From: Tethya wilhelma
Lineage: Eukaryota > Porifera > Demospongiae > Tethyida > Tethyidae
Assembly (NCBI GenBank): GCA_964030475.1
Contig: CAXIPT010000001.1
Location: 7,569,761 to 7,633,760, forward strand
Reading direction: 5' to 3'
DNA: 64,000 nt
Position 1 is the first letter of the stretch; each line of letters begins with the position of its first letter. The notes below the pieces were generated by a model. That model was not told the origin of the DNA. It saw only the letters and a program-made list of their open reading frames with translations, and did not search any database. A program made the position numbers and the translations under genes. Below, piece by piece: positions 1 through 10,561 of the stretch.

Positions 1-1
1 G

Positions 2-1543
2 GCTGTGGAGGCCATTGCTAAGAATGTCAAGAAATGGCAACCCTCACACCAACCAAAGCAAGAGGAGGGGAAGCAATCACCAGAGAATGATGAGCTACTA
101 TCTTTTACCTCCTTTGATATTGCAAAGGTACCACTGGTGGAAAGATTCTCAGCAATATTTCATTATATGTACGAATCAATTATTGTTCCATTGCAGGTAC
201 TGACTTATGGTACACCCCTGCTCTCTTCAACTGGAGATGAGTATCAAGCTCTTGAAAATGACCCCGAATACCAGAAGATGAGCAACCAGGTTTGATTTGA
301 TTTGATTCGATTTTCACAGGCAGTAACAAGTGAAGATTTAGAACTGATATGTTGATAAAAAAGATATTTTCCTCTTTAGGAGCGTCTAGCTTTTCACCGT
401 CAGCAGTTGAAGCAACGTCTTGGTCTAGTGGCTCAAGGCAAGGTGTTCTCTACGGGAGTGGAGCAGCTGTTTGAGGACAGTGACCTCATGATACAGTCGG
501 GAGGTAGCCCACGCTCAGCAGACATCAGGAGAAATGGGAAAAATGTAAGGACACCTGTACACTATACCCTTGACATGATGTACTGCAATTTTCAGTAGAT
601 CTTTTCAAGATTTATTATCTAGTTGTTCCATCTAAAATCTGTGATCTCGTTTGTTGCAGGCTTCAGAAGTGCATGAGTTGAGTGCCTTGCAGCTGTCAGG
701 GATGAGTGCTAGAGAGAGGAACAGAGCCAAGAGGAAGGCCAGGCAGATGGCCAGAAGAGCCTCCAAAGATGTTGATGCACTGGATAGAAAGTGAGCGGCA
801 GCTTCATCAGATCACACTGTTATTGTAGCTAAGGAATTTTCATTTTGAAAATGATGGGATTCTTTGTGGTCTATATGTATGTAGTCATTTCCCCCCTCTC
901 ATCCCCCTCTCCTTGTGTTGTAGTGAGGCTGAGCCCCCTCCCTCTAAGAAGCCCAGGACCACTAGTGTGGTGGTGGAACAGGCTGGCACTGCTGACAAAC
1001 TCCTCATTGACCAGGTCACTGATGCCGAGTCAGTCTATGAGGAAGTATGGAGTGAATGTTTGGTATTAGGACTAGTGGTAATGCTAGTATTTTCTCTTGT
1101 TTTTCTAGTCAGAGGAGTGGCCATTTACTTGGTTTTGTGAGGAGATGTTTAGAAATCTTTTCAATCCAGCCTGGGAGGTGAGAACATGTTTATCATTTTA
1201 TTGTTGTTGTCTGTAAGCTGTATCCTATTTGAAGTGCACTGTGGTTTGTGGTACTTGTGTGTGTTGTATGGTTGTGTGGTTAGATCCGTCATGGTGCTGC
1301 CACTGCCCTGAGAGAGGTGATGAGGCACCATGGTGACACAGCTGGGATAACAGTGTTTACTCCGCCTGACGAGGTACTCATTCACATTCTCTGATTATTT
1401 ATCAATAATTATAGTTATAGCACTTGATATTGTCATTCCTCTAACAGTGCCCTGTTGAGAATCAGAGGTGGCTGGTCGATGCTGCCATCAGAATGACGTG
1501 TGTCTTTGCACTGGACAGATTTGCAGATTTTGTTTCTGATCAG
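2..1543 (+). CDS. BTAF1: BTAF1 (TBP-associated Mot1-type ATPase), internal N-terminal fragment
   Basis: BTAF1/Mot1 is a Snf2-family ATPase that removes TBP from DNA, using N-terminal HEAT repeats to grip TBP. Eight in-frame exons are visible: 2-127, 197-289, 380-544, 660-790, 924-1044, 1109-1177, 1284-1373 and 1448-1543, each bounded by AG/GT. The translation follows human BTAF1 from its AVEAI-KNV stretch, through the FDI motif, the basic linker (RERNRAKRKARQ), EEWPFTWFCEE, the HEAT motif NPAWEIRHGAATALREV and on to CVFALDRFADFVSDQ, where the human protein has CVFALDRFGDFVSDE. The gene enters from outside the window, so the start codon is missing. No further exon was found after 1543; the next sequence is a CT microsatellite followed by minus-strand genes. 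Either the downstream intron is very long or the assembly is broken here. Identification is firm, completeness is not. Confidence 0.9.
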
Positions 1544-1676
1544 GTCAGATGTAATATTGTACTAGTTACTGTATGTTACAGTATTAAGTTACTGTACTTT
1601 CCAGAATCTTACATGCAAGAATTGGCTTGACAGAGTAAATACATATAACTTGCAAGGCTACACCAATACCACAACT

Positions 1677-1734
<58 letters not shown>

Positions 1735-2139
1735 TTCTCACGCAACCCTCAGCGCCATTTTACCAACCACCCACACACTCACCTGGTCGCCATCTTGTCC
1801 ACGCATGCTCAGTTTATGCCGGCAGCTTCTATTTATTACGTCATGGAGAGGCTTAATAACTAACTATAGGGGAAGTCCCGGAATGACAATGATCGAGTCA
1901 CTTCCTACTTATAGTAAATCATTTTCGTATCACTTCAAAATACTTCCGGTAGCTGGCTTGCCCCAATTAATAAATGTAGCAATGTATTATAATATCATGA
2001 TAACAAATTAATATATATATTATAAAAATATTCTATAATAAATGTATACAAGCTAGCTATAGTCTAAAGAGTAGAGTTATTCATTGCAAAATATATGACT
2101 CAGAAATATAATCTGTCCTGTGCTAAACTATATCATCAG
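1544..2139. other. Non-coding stretch after the last visible BTAF1 exon
   Basis: Contains a GT donor at 1544, a (CT)n microsatellite at about 1679-1731 and AT-rich sequence. The next expected BTAF1 exon was not found. Small plus-strand ORFs here run through the microsatellite and look accidental. Confidence 0.6.
1679..1731. repeat. (CT)n microsatellite
   Basis: About 26 uninterrupted CT units in the intron or spacer downstream of the BTAF1 fragment. Confidence 0.95.
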
Positions 2140-2540
2140 TTACACTACAAGCATTGCTATTGCAGCAATTGCAAGGACACCAATGGACACGAATGACTTC
2201 AGAGCATTAGCACCTCCAGTTTTTAAATCTCGTTCACCGAGTGCTGTAAATAAAGAATTTGATATGTCTACTGGCCTGAATGTAGCTAATATTAATATGC
2301 TTCAGTGGATAGCCATGATTTTTGTTCTGACAGCTAGGTAAAATTGTAATACTTACGTTTATTTATCATAACTTGGCAACCTGGTAAATCTGAAATGTCT
2401 CTCTTACGAAATGTGCATCTTAATTGGCACCTAACTCCATCACATCGTGGTGGCCATGTAGGTGTGCAGGCTACGTGCATGAAGTATAGAATGATAGCAA
2501 CTGATAATAATAAACATATGTGAGCAATCACCATGAACAT
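2140..2540 (-). CDS. Small secreted Cys-rich protein, probably GPI-anchored (95 aa)
   Basis: Not a family I recognise. Two exons, 2540-2357 and 2243-2140, join in frame (phase 1, donor GTAAGT, acceptor TTTACAG) to give 95 residues. The N-terminus (MFMVIAHICLLLSVAIILYF) is a strong signal peptide. A short mature part follows with five cysteines in about 30 residues (CTPTWPP, CDGVRCQLRC, GCQV). The C-terminus has a small-residue patch (GGAN) and then a hydrophobic run ending at the stop, the layout of a GPI-attachment signal. The next gene upstream on the same strand is also a small secreted protein, and the two could be exons of one gene, although the phases do not match the obvious junction. 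A plus-strand ORF at 2120-2341 is antisense to the second exon and is not a gene. Confidence 0.5.
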
Positions 2541-2578
2541 GCATGCATGGACATGAAGCAGTTATATGAGCAACCAAG

Positions 2579-3065
2579 TTACTCATAGAAATCATGGGCA
2601 TGCATTCTTACTAGGATAGCAGTAAAATCTACATCGGAGTTCCCGAGTGTTTCTTTGATTCTCTGACTCTTGCATGAGTGTTGTTTCAAACCCAGTGTGA
2701 GCTGCATAGTACCCATCAACTCGAAGCAGTTGGCTACTTCATGTAGGCAGTCAACATATTGCTGTACAACGCCAGTGCTACAGTCGGCACTAAAGTTAGA
2801 GGAGATTCTTTGGTAAAGCTCATTTTCACACTTCTCAAGTACACGATCAACTGCTTGTTGGTTCATACATATGTCAGCACTGGCACAAACAAAAACAGCT
2901 GAAATCAGAAGACTGAGTTGTACTAGACCTGCATATATTTTGTATAATATAATAATTATATGAGATTATTATAAGTTGATAGAGCATTTAGCATGAAACA
3001 GAATATATAGGGCACGTTTCGGCTCCTAACAATGTAATAGTAATAATAATATTATTACCTTGCAT
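2579..3065 (-). CDS. Small secreted protein, unknown family (118 aa)
   Basis: Exon 1 (3065-3059) carries only ATGCAAG; exon 2 (2928-2579) carries the rest, joined at donor GTAATA and acceptor ATATGCAG. Residues 1-20 (MQGLVQLSLLISAVFVCASA) form a signal peptide that appears only when the two exons are spliced, which supports the model. The mature part is largely helical in composition with cysteines near CENEL, DCSTG, DCLHEV, NCFEL and SCKSQ, which could make paired disulphides. No transmembrane or GPI tail follows. A possible internal donor (CTA|GTAAGA near 2609) would allow splicing to a further exon, so the C-terminal seven residues are uncertain. I do not recognise the family. Confidence 0.55.
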
Positions 3066-3945
3066 CCTCCAATGTTTGCAAATGAACCGCAAGGTATTGA
3101 TAGGAGTTTAACCTGATTGTTGTTTATAGTAGAAGAGTTGTATGTTGATAATTGATGATGTCCAGGCACAGTAAAGCAGGCTTTTTATAAGATTCACATG
3201 TTTACCAATCTTGGATGGTATCCGAGTCCAGATAGTTTCATGATGTCAATAACAGCGCAATTAAACAGCTGTTTACAGTTCATAAGTTCTGACTTTCATG
3301 GTTTTCTTAATGGATGAATACCACTTAATTATCTGATATTGAAAGTACAGCTAATTATAATTACCATTGCCCATCAAAAGCAATAATCATTGTTTCATTG
3401 TGATATTTATTACTACAGCTAGTAAACATGGGATTGTACTTTGACCTTGTTATATATTTGCCGAGCGCATTAATTAGCGTGAGGCCATCTGATTTAGTCT
3501 CGTCATGGAGCTATAGGTAGCTAGGTAGGTATATAGCTATAGATCGATATAGCTATATAGAGCGGTTACACTTACGTCATCAAATTTTAATAACTATTAA
3601 TAAATAGCTTAATTAAATTTATCATGGTTAGTTTAGCGCAGATTATAAAGTTGGCATTGACGTGTCACGTGTGGCAAGTTTTGCCACACATCAATGCCAT
3701 CAATACAAAAATACCAACTTTCAAAATTCATATAAAATAATCTGCTTTGAGGCCTAGCATAGTCCATGATAGTCTATGGAGCTAGCTAGCTCATGTACAA
3801 CATTATACCAAAAATAACAAATTCAATAGCTTCTTTCCAGGTTCACAGCTAGTTAAACTGAATTTCAGAACTTGAAAATAATCTTTAGGCCTTGGGTGTC
3901 ATAGAATACAACAGTATGTCAGCTATCTATAGCACATTGTCTGAT
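3066..3945. other. Non-coding spacer with a small inverted repeat
   Basis: AT-rich sequence between the secreted-protein pair and the 3' end of the ankyrin gene. Around 3653-3707 GGCATTGA...TGTGGCAA is followed by TTGCCACA...TCAATGCC, an imperfect inverted repeat. No coding potential was seen. Confidence 0.5.
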
Positions 3946-6900
3946 TCATTGATTTTGAAGAGCATTCTTCAGCAGCTTGGATACTTCTGTATAGCCTTTG
4001 TCTTCTGCTATCTCAAGAACAGTCATAGGGGTCTTTGTTCATGAACATAGTGTATGTGAGGAGGTTGTGTGCATGACATGATAGTGAATATCTATGATTG
4101 TGTCATACATTAAGCTACTGACACTACATGGTGCAGTTGAAACTCTGTGACCATCTCACCTTTCCTACTACATTGATGTCAGCTCCTTTCTCAAGCAACA
4201 TTCTCACAATATTAGGCTGCTCCACACGACATCGCGTGGCCCATATCAGAGGGGAATTATTTCTGACCTGAAATGAAAACAAATTTCACATCGACTCACT
4301 TGAATCATGATGGATTAGACACTCCAAAACATACATTGTCTTGTAAGTTGGGTTGAGCCCCAGCTTCAAGCAAATACTCCACCACTTTCTCTCTGCCACT
4401 GAAGCAAGCCACCATGAGAGCAGTGATGCCATCATCCTGGGGCAAAATTGAAAAGAAGATCATCAACCATGCTACAAAATTAATGTTGAGAACTGAATTA
4501 GTAAGACCTTACGTCAGGAGTATCCACACTAGCTCCAGCCTCAAGGAGAATTTTGACAATTTTTTCATGTCCATTTTGACTGGCGAAATAGAGAGGGGTA
4601 GAACCACCCTGTGTGTACGAGCAAAAAAAAAAATATTGAGACTATCACATGCAAACACGCCATTGCACATATACACTTCACCTTTCCTTGAATATCAACA
4701 CTAGCACCAGCTTGGATCAGTAGGAGAACTATTTCCTCATGTCCTTCTTGACTAGAAATAGACAGAGGGGTGGTTCCATCCTACAGACATGAGGGAGGGA
4801 GATGGCATGGGGATTTGCACACTACACTACAATAAGTACTAGTTAGTATCCCAAGAATGTACACCATACCTCGCCCTGAATGTCTAAGAGGGCTCCAGCC
4901 TGAATGAGAAGTTCAACATTCTTCACACAACCTTCCTGACAAGCCATAAGCAGGGGGGTGGCTCCATCCTGTACATATATATGCACGCTACATGACATGC
5001 AAAAACACATTAAAAACAACTCACAGTCGTTCTGAGGTGAATGTTAGCTCCAGCTTCAATGAGATACTTGAGAATAGCAGTGTTTCCATCACATGCAGCT
5101 CTAAACGATGGGGTAAATCCTTGCTGTATATGTGTGTGCATGGTGTGCAGCATTTAGAAACTGATATATACAGTTCCAGGAGGTAGGACATGGTTGATCT
5201 TTGGGTATTATGGTTCACCATAGATATTATAGTGTGTGACACATAGTCTATAATATATATGGGTTCACTAATGATGTTGGTACCTTCATCATACGGAATC
5301 AATATTAATGTAAACAAAAACATAGGTGATGATGGTACAATGATCATGAGTGAACTATTGTCCGACTCTAGCTGTTATTCCTCCTCTGGCTGGTACAGTT
5401 CTTTAAACATGAACACTGTCAGATATATGTGATAAATCTTACATAAGTTTGCTTGTCAATGTTTACACCTGATTTCACCAAATGCTGCACTCTCTCCACG
5501 AGGTTGAAATGGGCCGCTTCGTACAACTCAGCCTCCTGTCAGCAAAGAAACAGTGACAATCTGGTTACATTATGCCACACCATTCAAGTTAATACTGTAA
5601 ATATACAATGATACTGCCTTACCATAACAGTACCACACGTGTATCTGACATCTTCACCAATGGCGATGGACACAATTCCTTCTCGGGAGAGTAGCACTTC
5701 TCCAGCTATTCCTCCCACAGAACACTTCATGTAGTTAGACACCTCACGAGATATCAACCAACAGAGAACAAGACAGGGACTTTCAGAGCAACCGATGTAG
5801 GTTAGCCCGGCTTTAGGAACTTCAAAAAAGCCTGAAATAGCCACCATTTTGTTGTCGTAGTCTGAAAGGCACAGAATGCGATCATTGACTTCAACTGAGA
5901 GACATACAGCATCAAGGCGATCGGTGATTCCTTTGTGTCCAGGTAGTCTAGCAAAGACAGATGGGTGCTTAGATTGCAGGTCAGCAATCGAGGCACCATG
6001 GACTGCCATAGCACCCAGAGTGGTGCCAGGCTCAGTGGAGGGAGATGGTGCTAGGAGACTCTGAGCACAAAGAACCAAGCTACTATTTCTAGTATGCAAA
6101 GCTGTTTGGTAATTTTCCACTTTCTTAATGAGAGCTTGGTCAAACTGACAGAGGTCAAAAAGGAGAAGCAAGATATCTACATTGAGGCAATTGAAGTAAG
6201 GTGATAGCTGACTAAAGAGCTCTTCGACAGTTTCAGAATCTTCGTAAGAAGATGGTTCAACTAAAGAGACTATTTCCTCATCCATAAATGGCAAAGTGAG
6301 CATACCAAGAGCTTCTTTTAACTTCACCAAAGCATTAGGCTGATGGTTGATGTGACTGATAACATCCACCAAGAGAGCCAGAAACTCTTCTGAGAGACCG
6401 GACATGTCAGAATGTGTAGAAGATTCTTCTCTAGGAGCAGTTGGAATGGCAGAAACCTCTTTTTACAATCTGGAATGGAGATATAGGCTAATGTATAATA
6501 ATGATGATCAATACAAGAGGGAGATGGATTCGATTCACCTTGTATGAGTTGCTCTGAAACATGTTTCTGGCTAGGGATCTCTTCCAGTACAATGCAGGTT
6601 TCCTTGAGGTCTATGTCCTTGAACAGGGCATTGATCACCACCGCTTTTTGAGCATACATCGATTCATAGGATGCAATATTTGTCATTTTGGGGGTAGAGT
6701 CTTCAAACTCTGGTGGCAATGCTTGCAGCAAGTCTATGTGCTTCAAGTGGTGGTAGAGAAAGCTGTAATTCCTACGGATCACTCTCGATACAGTCGCTTT
6801 CTTTCTGTGATCAGGAAGAGTGGCAAACTCTTTGGGGAAAGCTGGATGACAAATGAAGATACTTAATTTACAATCTGCATAGAGACAAGATTATGAACCA

Positions 6901-7206
6901 CTGCATGCACACATACACTCAATACACTGTACCTGCTGATGGCTTCAGGTATCTCCTTCGGAGTGTGTCTGCTAGAACATCTTCCTTCATTAGGTAAAGG
7001 GCATCAACAATTTCTCTCCATGTGACTTTTCTTCTCAACCACAGAACGTACATTTCAGATTTACAGAGCTCTACATCTTCTTGGCAATCACGGGCTATGG
7101 TGTCCAGCTCAGATACATCTGTCCCCAACCTCACACCAAGTGCCTGCCAGTTAATGATTGACTTTAGCTCTGCACACAGGCTGTGAAGGCTAGGAGGCTC
7201 CTCCAT
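3946..7206 (-). CDS. Death-domain and ankyrin-repeat protein (731 aa)
   Basis: Probable intracellular signalling adaptor. Eleven exons with matching phases: 7206-6933, 6841-6539, 6458-5623, 5535-5443, 5123-5025, 4968-4870, 4780-4682, 4608-4513, 4436-4335, 4267-4160, 4032-3946. Residues 1-90 look like a death domain (NWQALGVRLGTDVSELDTI, then WREIVDALYLM and ADTLRRRYL). Residues of about 190-470 form a middle region with the motif QLSPYFNCLNVDILLLLFD, which I recall from other sponge and cnidarian death-domain proteins but cannot name. From residue 472 to the end run about eight ankyrin repeats (for example GGSTPLYFASQNGHEKIVK), nearly one per exon of 93-108 nt, all phase 0. The ATG at 7206 lies just inside the exon after a TGTAG acceptor, so a 5' UTR intron is likely. 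The start of the third exon (6458) is the least certain splice; it was chosen because only it keeps both frames. Confidence 0.8.
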
Positions 7207-7802
7207 GGTTGCACCTACAGTATAGTAGATCAATGAATTGTGGCAAATGGCTTCAAATCAAACTTGAAACATAGATCTAAAGTTAAAGTGTCTCAACACA
7301 ACACGTACCATATGGAATTGTAGAATGTACAGCCATATCAGTTAGTCTCAGTTGGAATCACCAATCTCTATATACCAGACAAAGAAATCGTATAGCTCTC
7401 AAGTTCTACTGAGTGTTCAGCCTCGATCGTTTCTCCACATGGTCGAACTCATTTGGTAAAGGTCGATCTGATAATTTGCCACAAACTAAACTCCGCGCGC
7501 GCGCAACTCATGATCGATCATGCACTTCAAGTTGTCTGCGGCAACTCTTGAATTAGCCATCATATGTTTACTTATTCTGCAGAGCTAGACTGAGCCCAAT
7601 TAAGTTTTAAGTATTATCATGATGACAAAACCAGAACTGATTCATAAATGTATTACCTCAAATGTGGTATACTACGAAATACATGACTCAAAAATGATGC
7701 AGTATAAGAGTCTCTACTATACATGTAAACAACATAATATCTATACATATCACAGTCTTATTAGTCAGACAGACTACAAAATAAACTTAAATACTAATAC
7801 AG
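7207..7802. other. 5' flank of the ankyrin gene / spacer
   Basis: Contains the putative 5' UTR and promoter of the minus-strand death-domain gene, with a CG-alternating tract (CGCGCGCGCGC) near 7494-7504. The tract stands out against AT-rich surroundings and recurs near other gene starts. No coding sequence was seen. Confidence 0.4.
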
Positions 7803-8645
7803 CTACACAAACAATGCAAAGATCATGATGACCCTAAAAATCACAAAAGCAGCAGCATGAATCATCTTTCCTTTACTCGGAAATCTAAGTTGGTTGTTTG
7901 GATTCGGCATGTTAGGATCAAACTTCATCACTGTGCAATTGTTCTCATCCTTGGAGTAGACATAAGAGTCACCCCATATGGTGTTGCAGAAGTTTGTACT
8001 GTTACCAAACAGTGCCTCAAATGTATCACATTCTGATTCTTGAGGACACGTGTCCGTGACACCTTGCAGAAGAGCTTCTAGCCAATCCGTGACACAAGTC
8101 TGGTCATTTCTACAGGCATTGAACCACTCATCACAGTATGAAGCACACACTGGAACACGGCTGATGTCAGGACTGACCCAAAAATGTCCCAGCATGGGTT
8201 CACACTCATAAAAACAAGCTTCATTCTGTAAATGTATACAAATTTAAAACAAGCATGTTTACATTATACACATTGCCGATAATACCTGACTTGCTAGCTA
8301 TAGGTTGGACCATTTATAGTCAACTGCACTATAGACAATAATTAATGTAACAATAATCTTTACCTCCAGGTAGGAGAGACATTCATCTGAGAGTGGTCCA
8401 CACAGAGTCCAGCTAAAATTGTACAATCCCATGTCCATACTCTCATTGATGTTCCTGGCAGTCTCTGCTGTGCAGCAAGAGCTGTTCTGCCAAGAGGAAC
8501 ACTGCAGAAGACTCTCTGTTTCACGAGATGGAGCATCTTTATGATGAATATTTTGTGGACAGAAGTCTGGAGGTCCTAGTCTCACAAACTGACACTGAAC
8601 TAGCCCAACACACAAAATCAAAGCAAGAATAAATCTGATCATCAT
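7803..8645 (-). CDS. Folate-receptor-like protein, copy 1 (234 aa)
   Basis: Member of the folate receptor / riboflavin-binding protein family, extracellular GPI-anchored vitamin binders. Exons 8645-8364 (94 codons, phase 0) and 8225-7803. Residues 1-19 are a signal peptide ending near VQCQ. The family pattern is visible: CSSWQNSSCCTAETA (human CSAWRKNACCSTNTS), FSWTLCGPLSDEC, NEACFYECEPML (human DTCLYECSPNL), PVCASYCDEWFNACRNDQTC (human [20 protein letters not shown]), FCNTIWGDSY and the FDPNMPNPN motif. A basic spacer and a hydrophobic end (AAFVIFRVIMIFALFV) look like a GPI signal. Length fits the family (about 240-260 aa). Ligand is unknown; several aromatic ligand-pocket residues cannot be assigned by eye. 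It is the most diverged of the four copies. Confidence 0.85.
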
Positions 8646-9466
8646 AATGATTGAACTTGCTAAATTAATACAGTATTACAGGATTTTTAAATAAACACCA
8701 CTGACACTGTTAATACTTATGAATAACAGTATATAGCTGTCTTAATTGCTGGTCTATATATAAGGCCTAGACCATGTATTGCTAATTTTATGGAATTCTA
8801 ATTATATGAGACATCATTGATCTGTGTAATGTGTATACCATTAGCATATTGTATACGATAGTTACAACCATTATTGTATCAGTTATGTATAGTGGCTCAA
8901 AAAATTATGCAGTCACTGACCAGTGCACATGTTTGTACAGGTGCAAGACACTGCCTTCATGCATGCATGCTTTTGAAACATACACATATGGTGCACATGA
9001 AACCATATGCTGATCATGCATGCAGGTAATTAAATACCTATAATATACCTATAGCTGTTTTGTGCTGGTCGGACAACACAACAATATTCACATGTATGCA
9101 TGCATCGCATCTACAATAATTATTATGGCTATACTTAGTCTAGAAGTTTTGCCATGCAAATTATTCAGCTGCAGAATGAGATCATGCATCTGTACAATAA
9201 CATTAAGTAAAATTATTGAAACTGAGTTAATAACAAAAAATAATTCCTTGCTACAAACATACAATATTTCATGAATTTCAAACTAATAATTCACAAAGTA
9301 CCTAATTGTCTCCATGAATATGAACACACAGCACAAACTAAGTTACAATAAATAAAGTTCCCTACTGAACAGTTGAAACTAAATAAAATTCATAATAAAT
9401 TATTAGATACAGTACATAATCATGCACGTAGGCAGGCATGAAATTATACACACATAATCACTGTGA
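8646..9466. other. Spacer between folate-receptor-like copies 1 and 2
   Basis: AT-rich with GCATGCATGC-type motifs. Small ORFs (for example at 8831 and 9062) have no codon structure or similarity that would support them. No gene seen. Confidence 0.5.
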
Positions 9467-10561
9467 CTACAGAAAAGCTGCGCAGATTAATATATTGACC
9501 ATCAAAACAACAAAAACTGCAGAGGCTTGGAACATCTTTCCTTCACCACTTGGAAATGTTAGTTCGTAGTTTGGATTTGGCATGCTAGGATCAAACTTCA
9601 TCACTGTGCAATTGTTTTCATCCTCAGAGTAGAAATAAGCATCACCCCATATGGTGTTGCAGAAGTTTTCACTGTTACCAAACAGTGCTTCAAATGTATC
9701 GCATTCTGATTCTTGAGGACAGGTGTTCATGCCTTGCTCAAGAGCTTCCAGATAGCTAGCCAGCCAATCAGTGACACAAGTCTGGTCATTTCTACAAGCA
9801 TTGAACCAGTCATCACAGTATGAAGCACACACCGGAATAGAGTTGACAATATGACCAAATCGAAAACGATCCAGCATGGGTTCACATTCATAAAAGCAAG
9901 CTTCATTCTGTAATACAAATCAGATGATATAACATAATATTATTACTGTGTGCAGCAGAATAACTGTTACTCATACAGGCAACATATAATAATTATAAAT
10001 AGCTAATTGTATACATGCAGTATAATAATTATAATTATATAACCTTGATCATCCAAAACAGATCAATTAAGCTGAAAGGCCAAAATTCACTTAATAAACT
10101 TATTATTAACTTCCTTTGAACTTGACATTTATACGGCAGGACTGATACTGCAGTTATATTACATGATTGTGCTTATTAATAGTTGGAGCATTCGATCATT
10201 CAATGACTACACCAAACAAAATTATGTAGCCTATATTATACTCAGTCTGATTATAAACAATTATACTGAGTCTCATTACCTGCATGAAGGAGAGACATTC
10301 ATCTGAGAGTGGTCCGCACAATGTCCAGCTAAAATTGTACAAGCCCATGTCCATACTCTCATCGATGTTCCTGGCAGTCTCTGCTGTGCAGCAAGAGCTG
10401 TTCTGCCAAGAGGAACACTGCAGAAGACTCTCTGTTTCACGAGATGGAGCATCTTTATGGTAGAGGTCTTTTGGACAGAAGTTTGGAGGTCCTAGTCTCA
10501 CAAACTGACACTGACCTAGTCCAGCACACAAAACCAAAACCAAAATAGTAAATCCAACCAT
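9467..10561 (-). CDS. Folate-receptor-like protein, copy 2 (240 aa)
   Basis: Exons 10561-10280 and 9907-9467, same phase-0 junction as copy 1. Signal peptide MVGFTILVLVLCAGLGQCQ, then the same cysteine framework (SWQNSSCCTAETA, CGPLSDEC, EACFYECEPML, CASYCDDWFNACRN, CNTIWGDAY, FDPSMPNPN) and a hydrophobic tail (ASAVFVVLMVNILICAAFL) consistent with GPI attachment. Relative to copy 1 it has an insertion around LASYLEALEQGMNTC. Exons and intron are nearly identical to copy 3, so the two come from a recent duplication. Confidence 0.87.

Noticed and set aside
2120..2341. Plus-strand ORF of 73 aa
   Set aside because: It is antisense to a better-supported minus-strand exon that ends a secreted-protein model.
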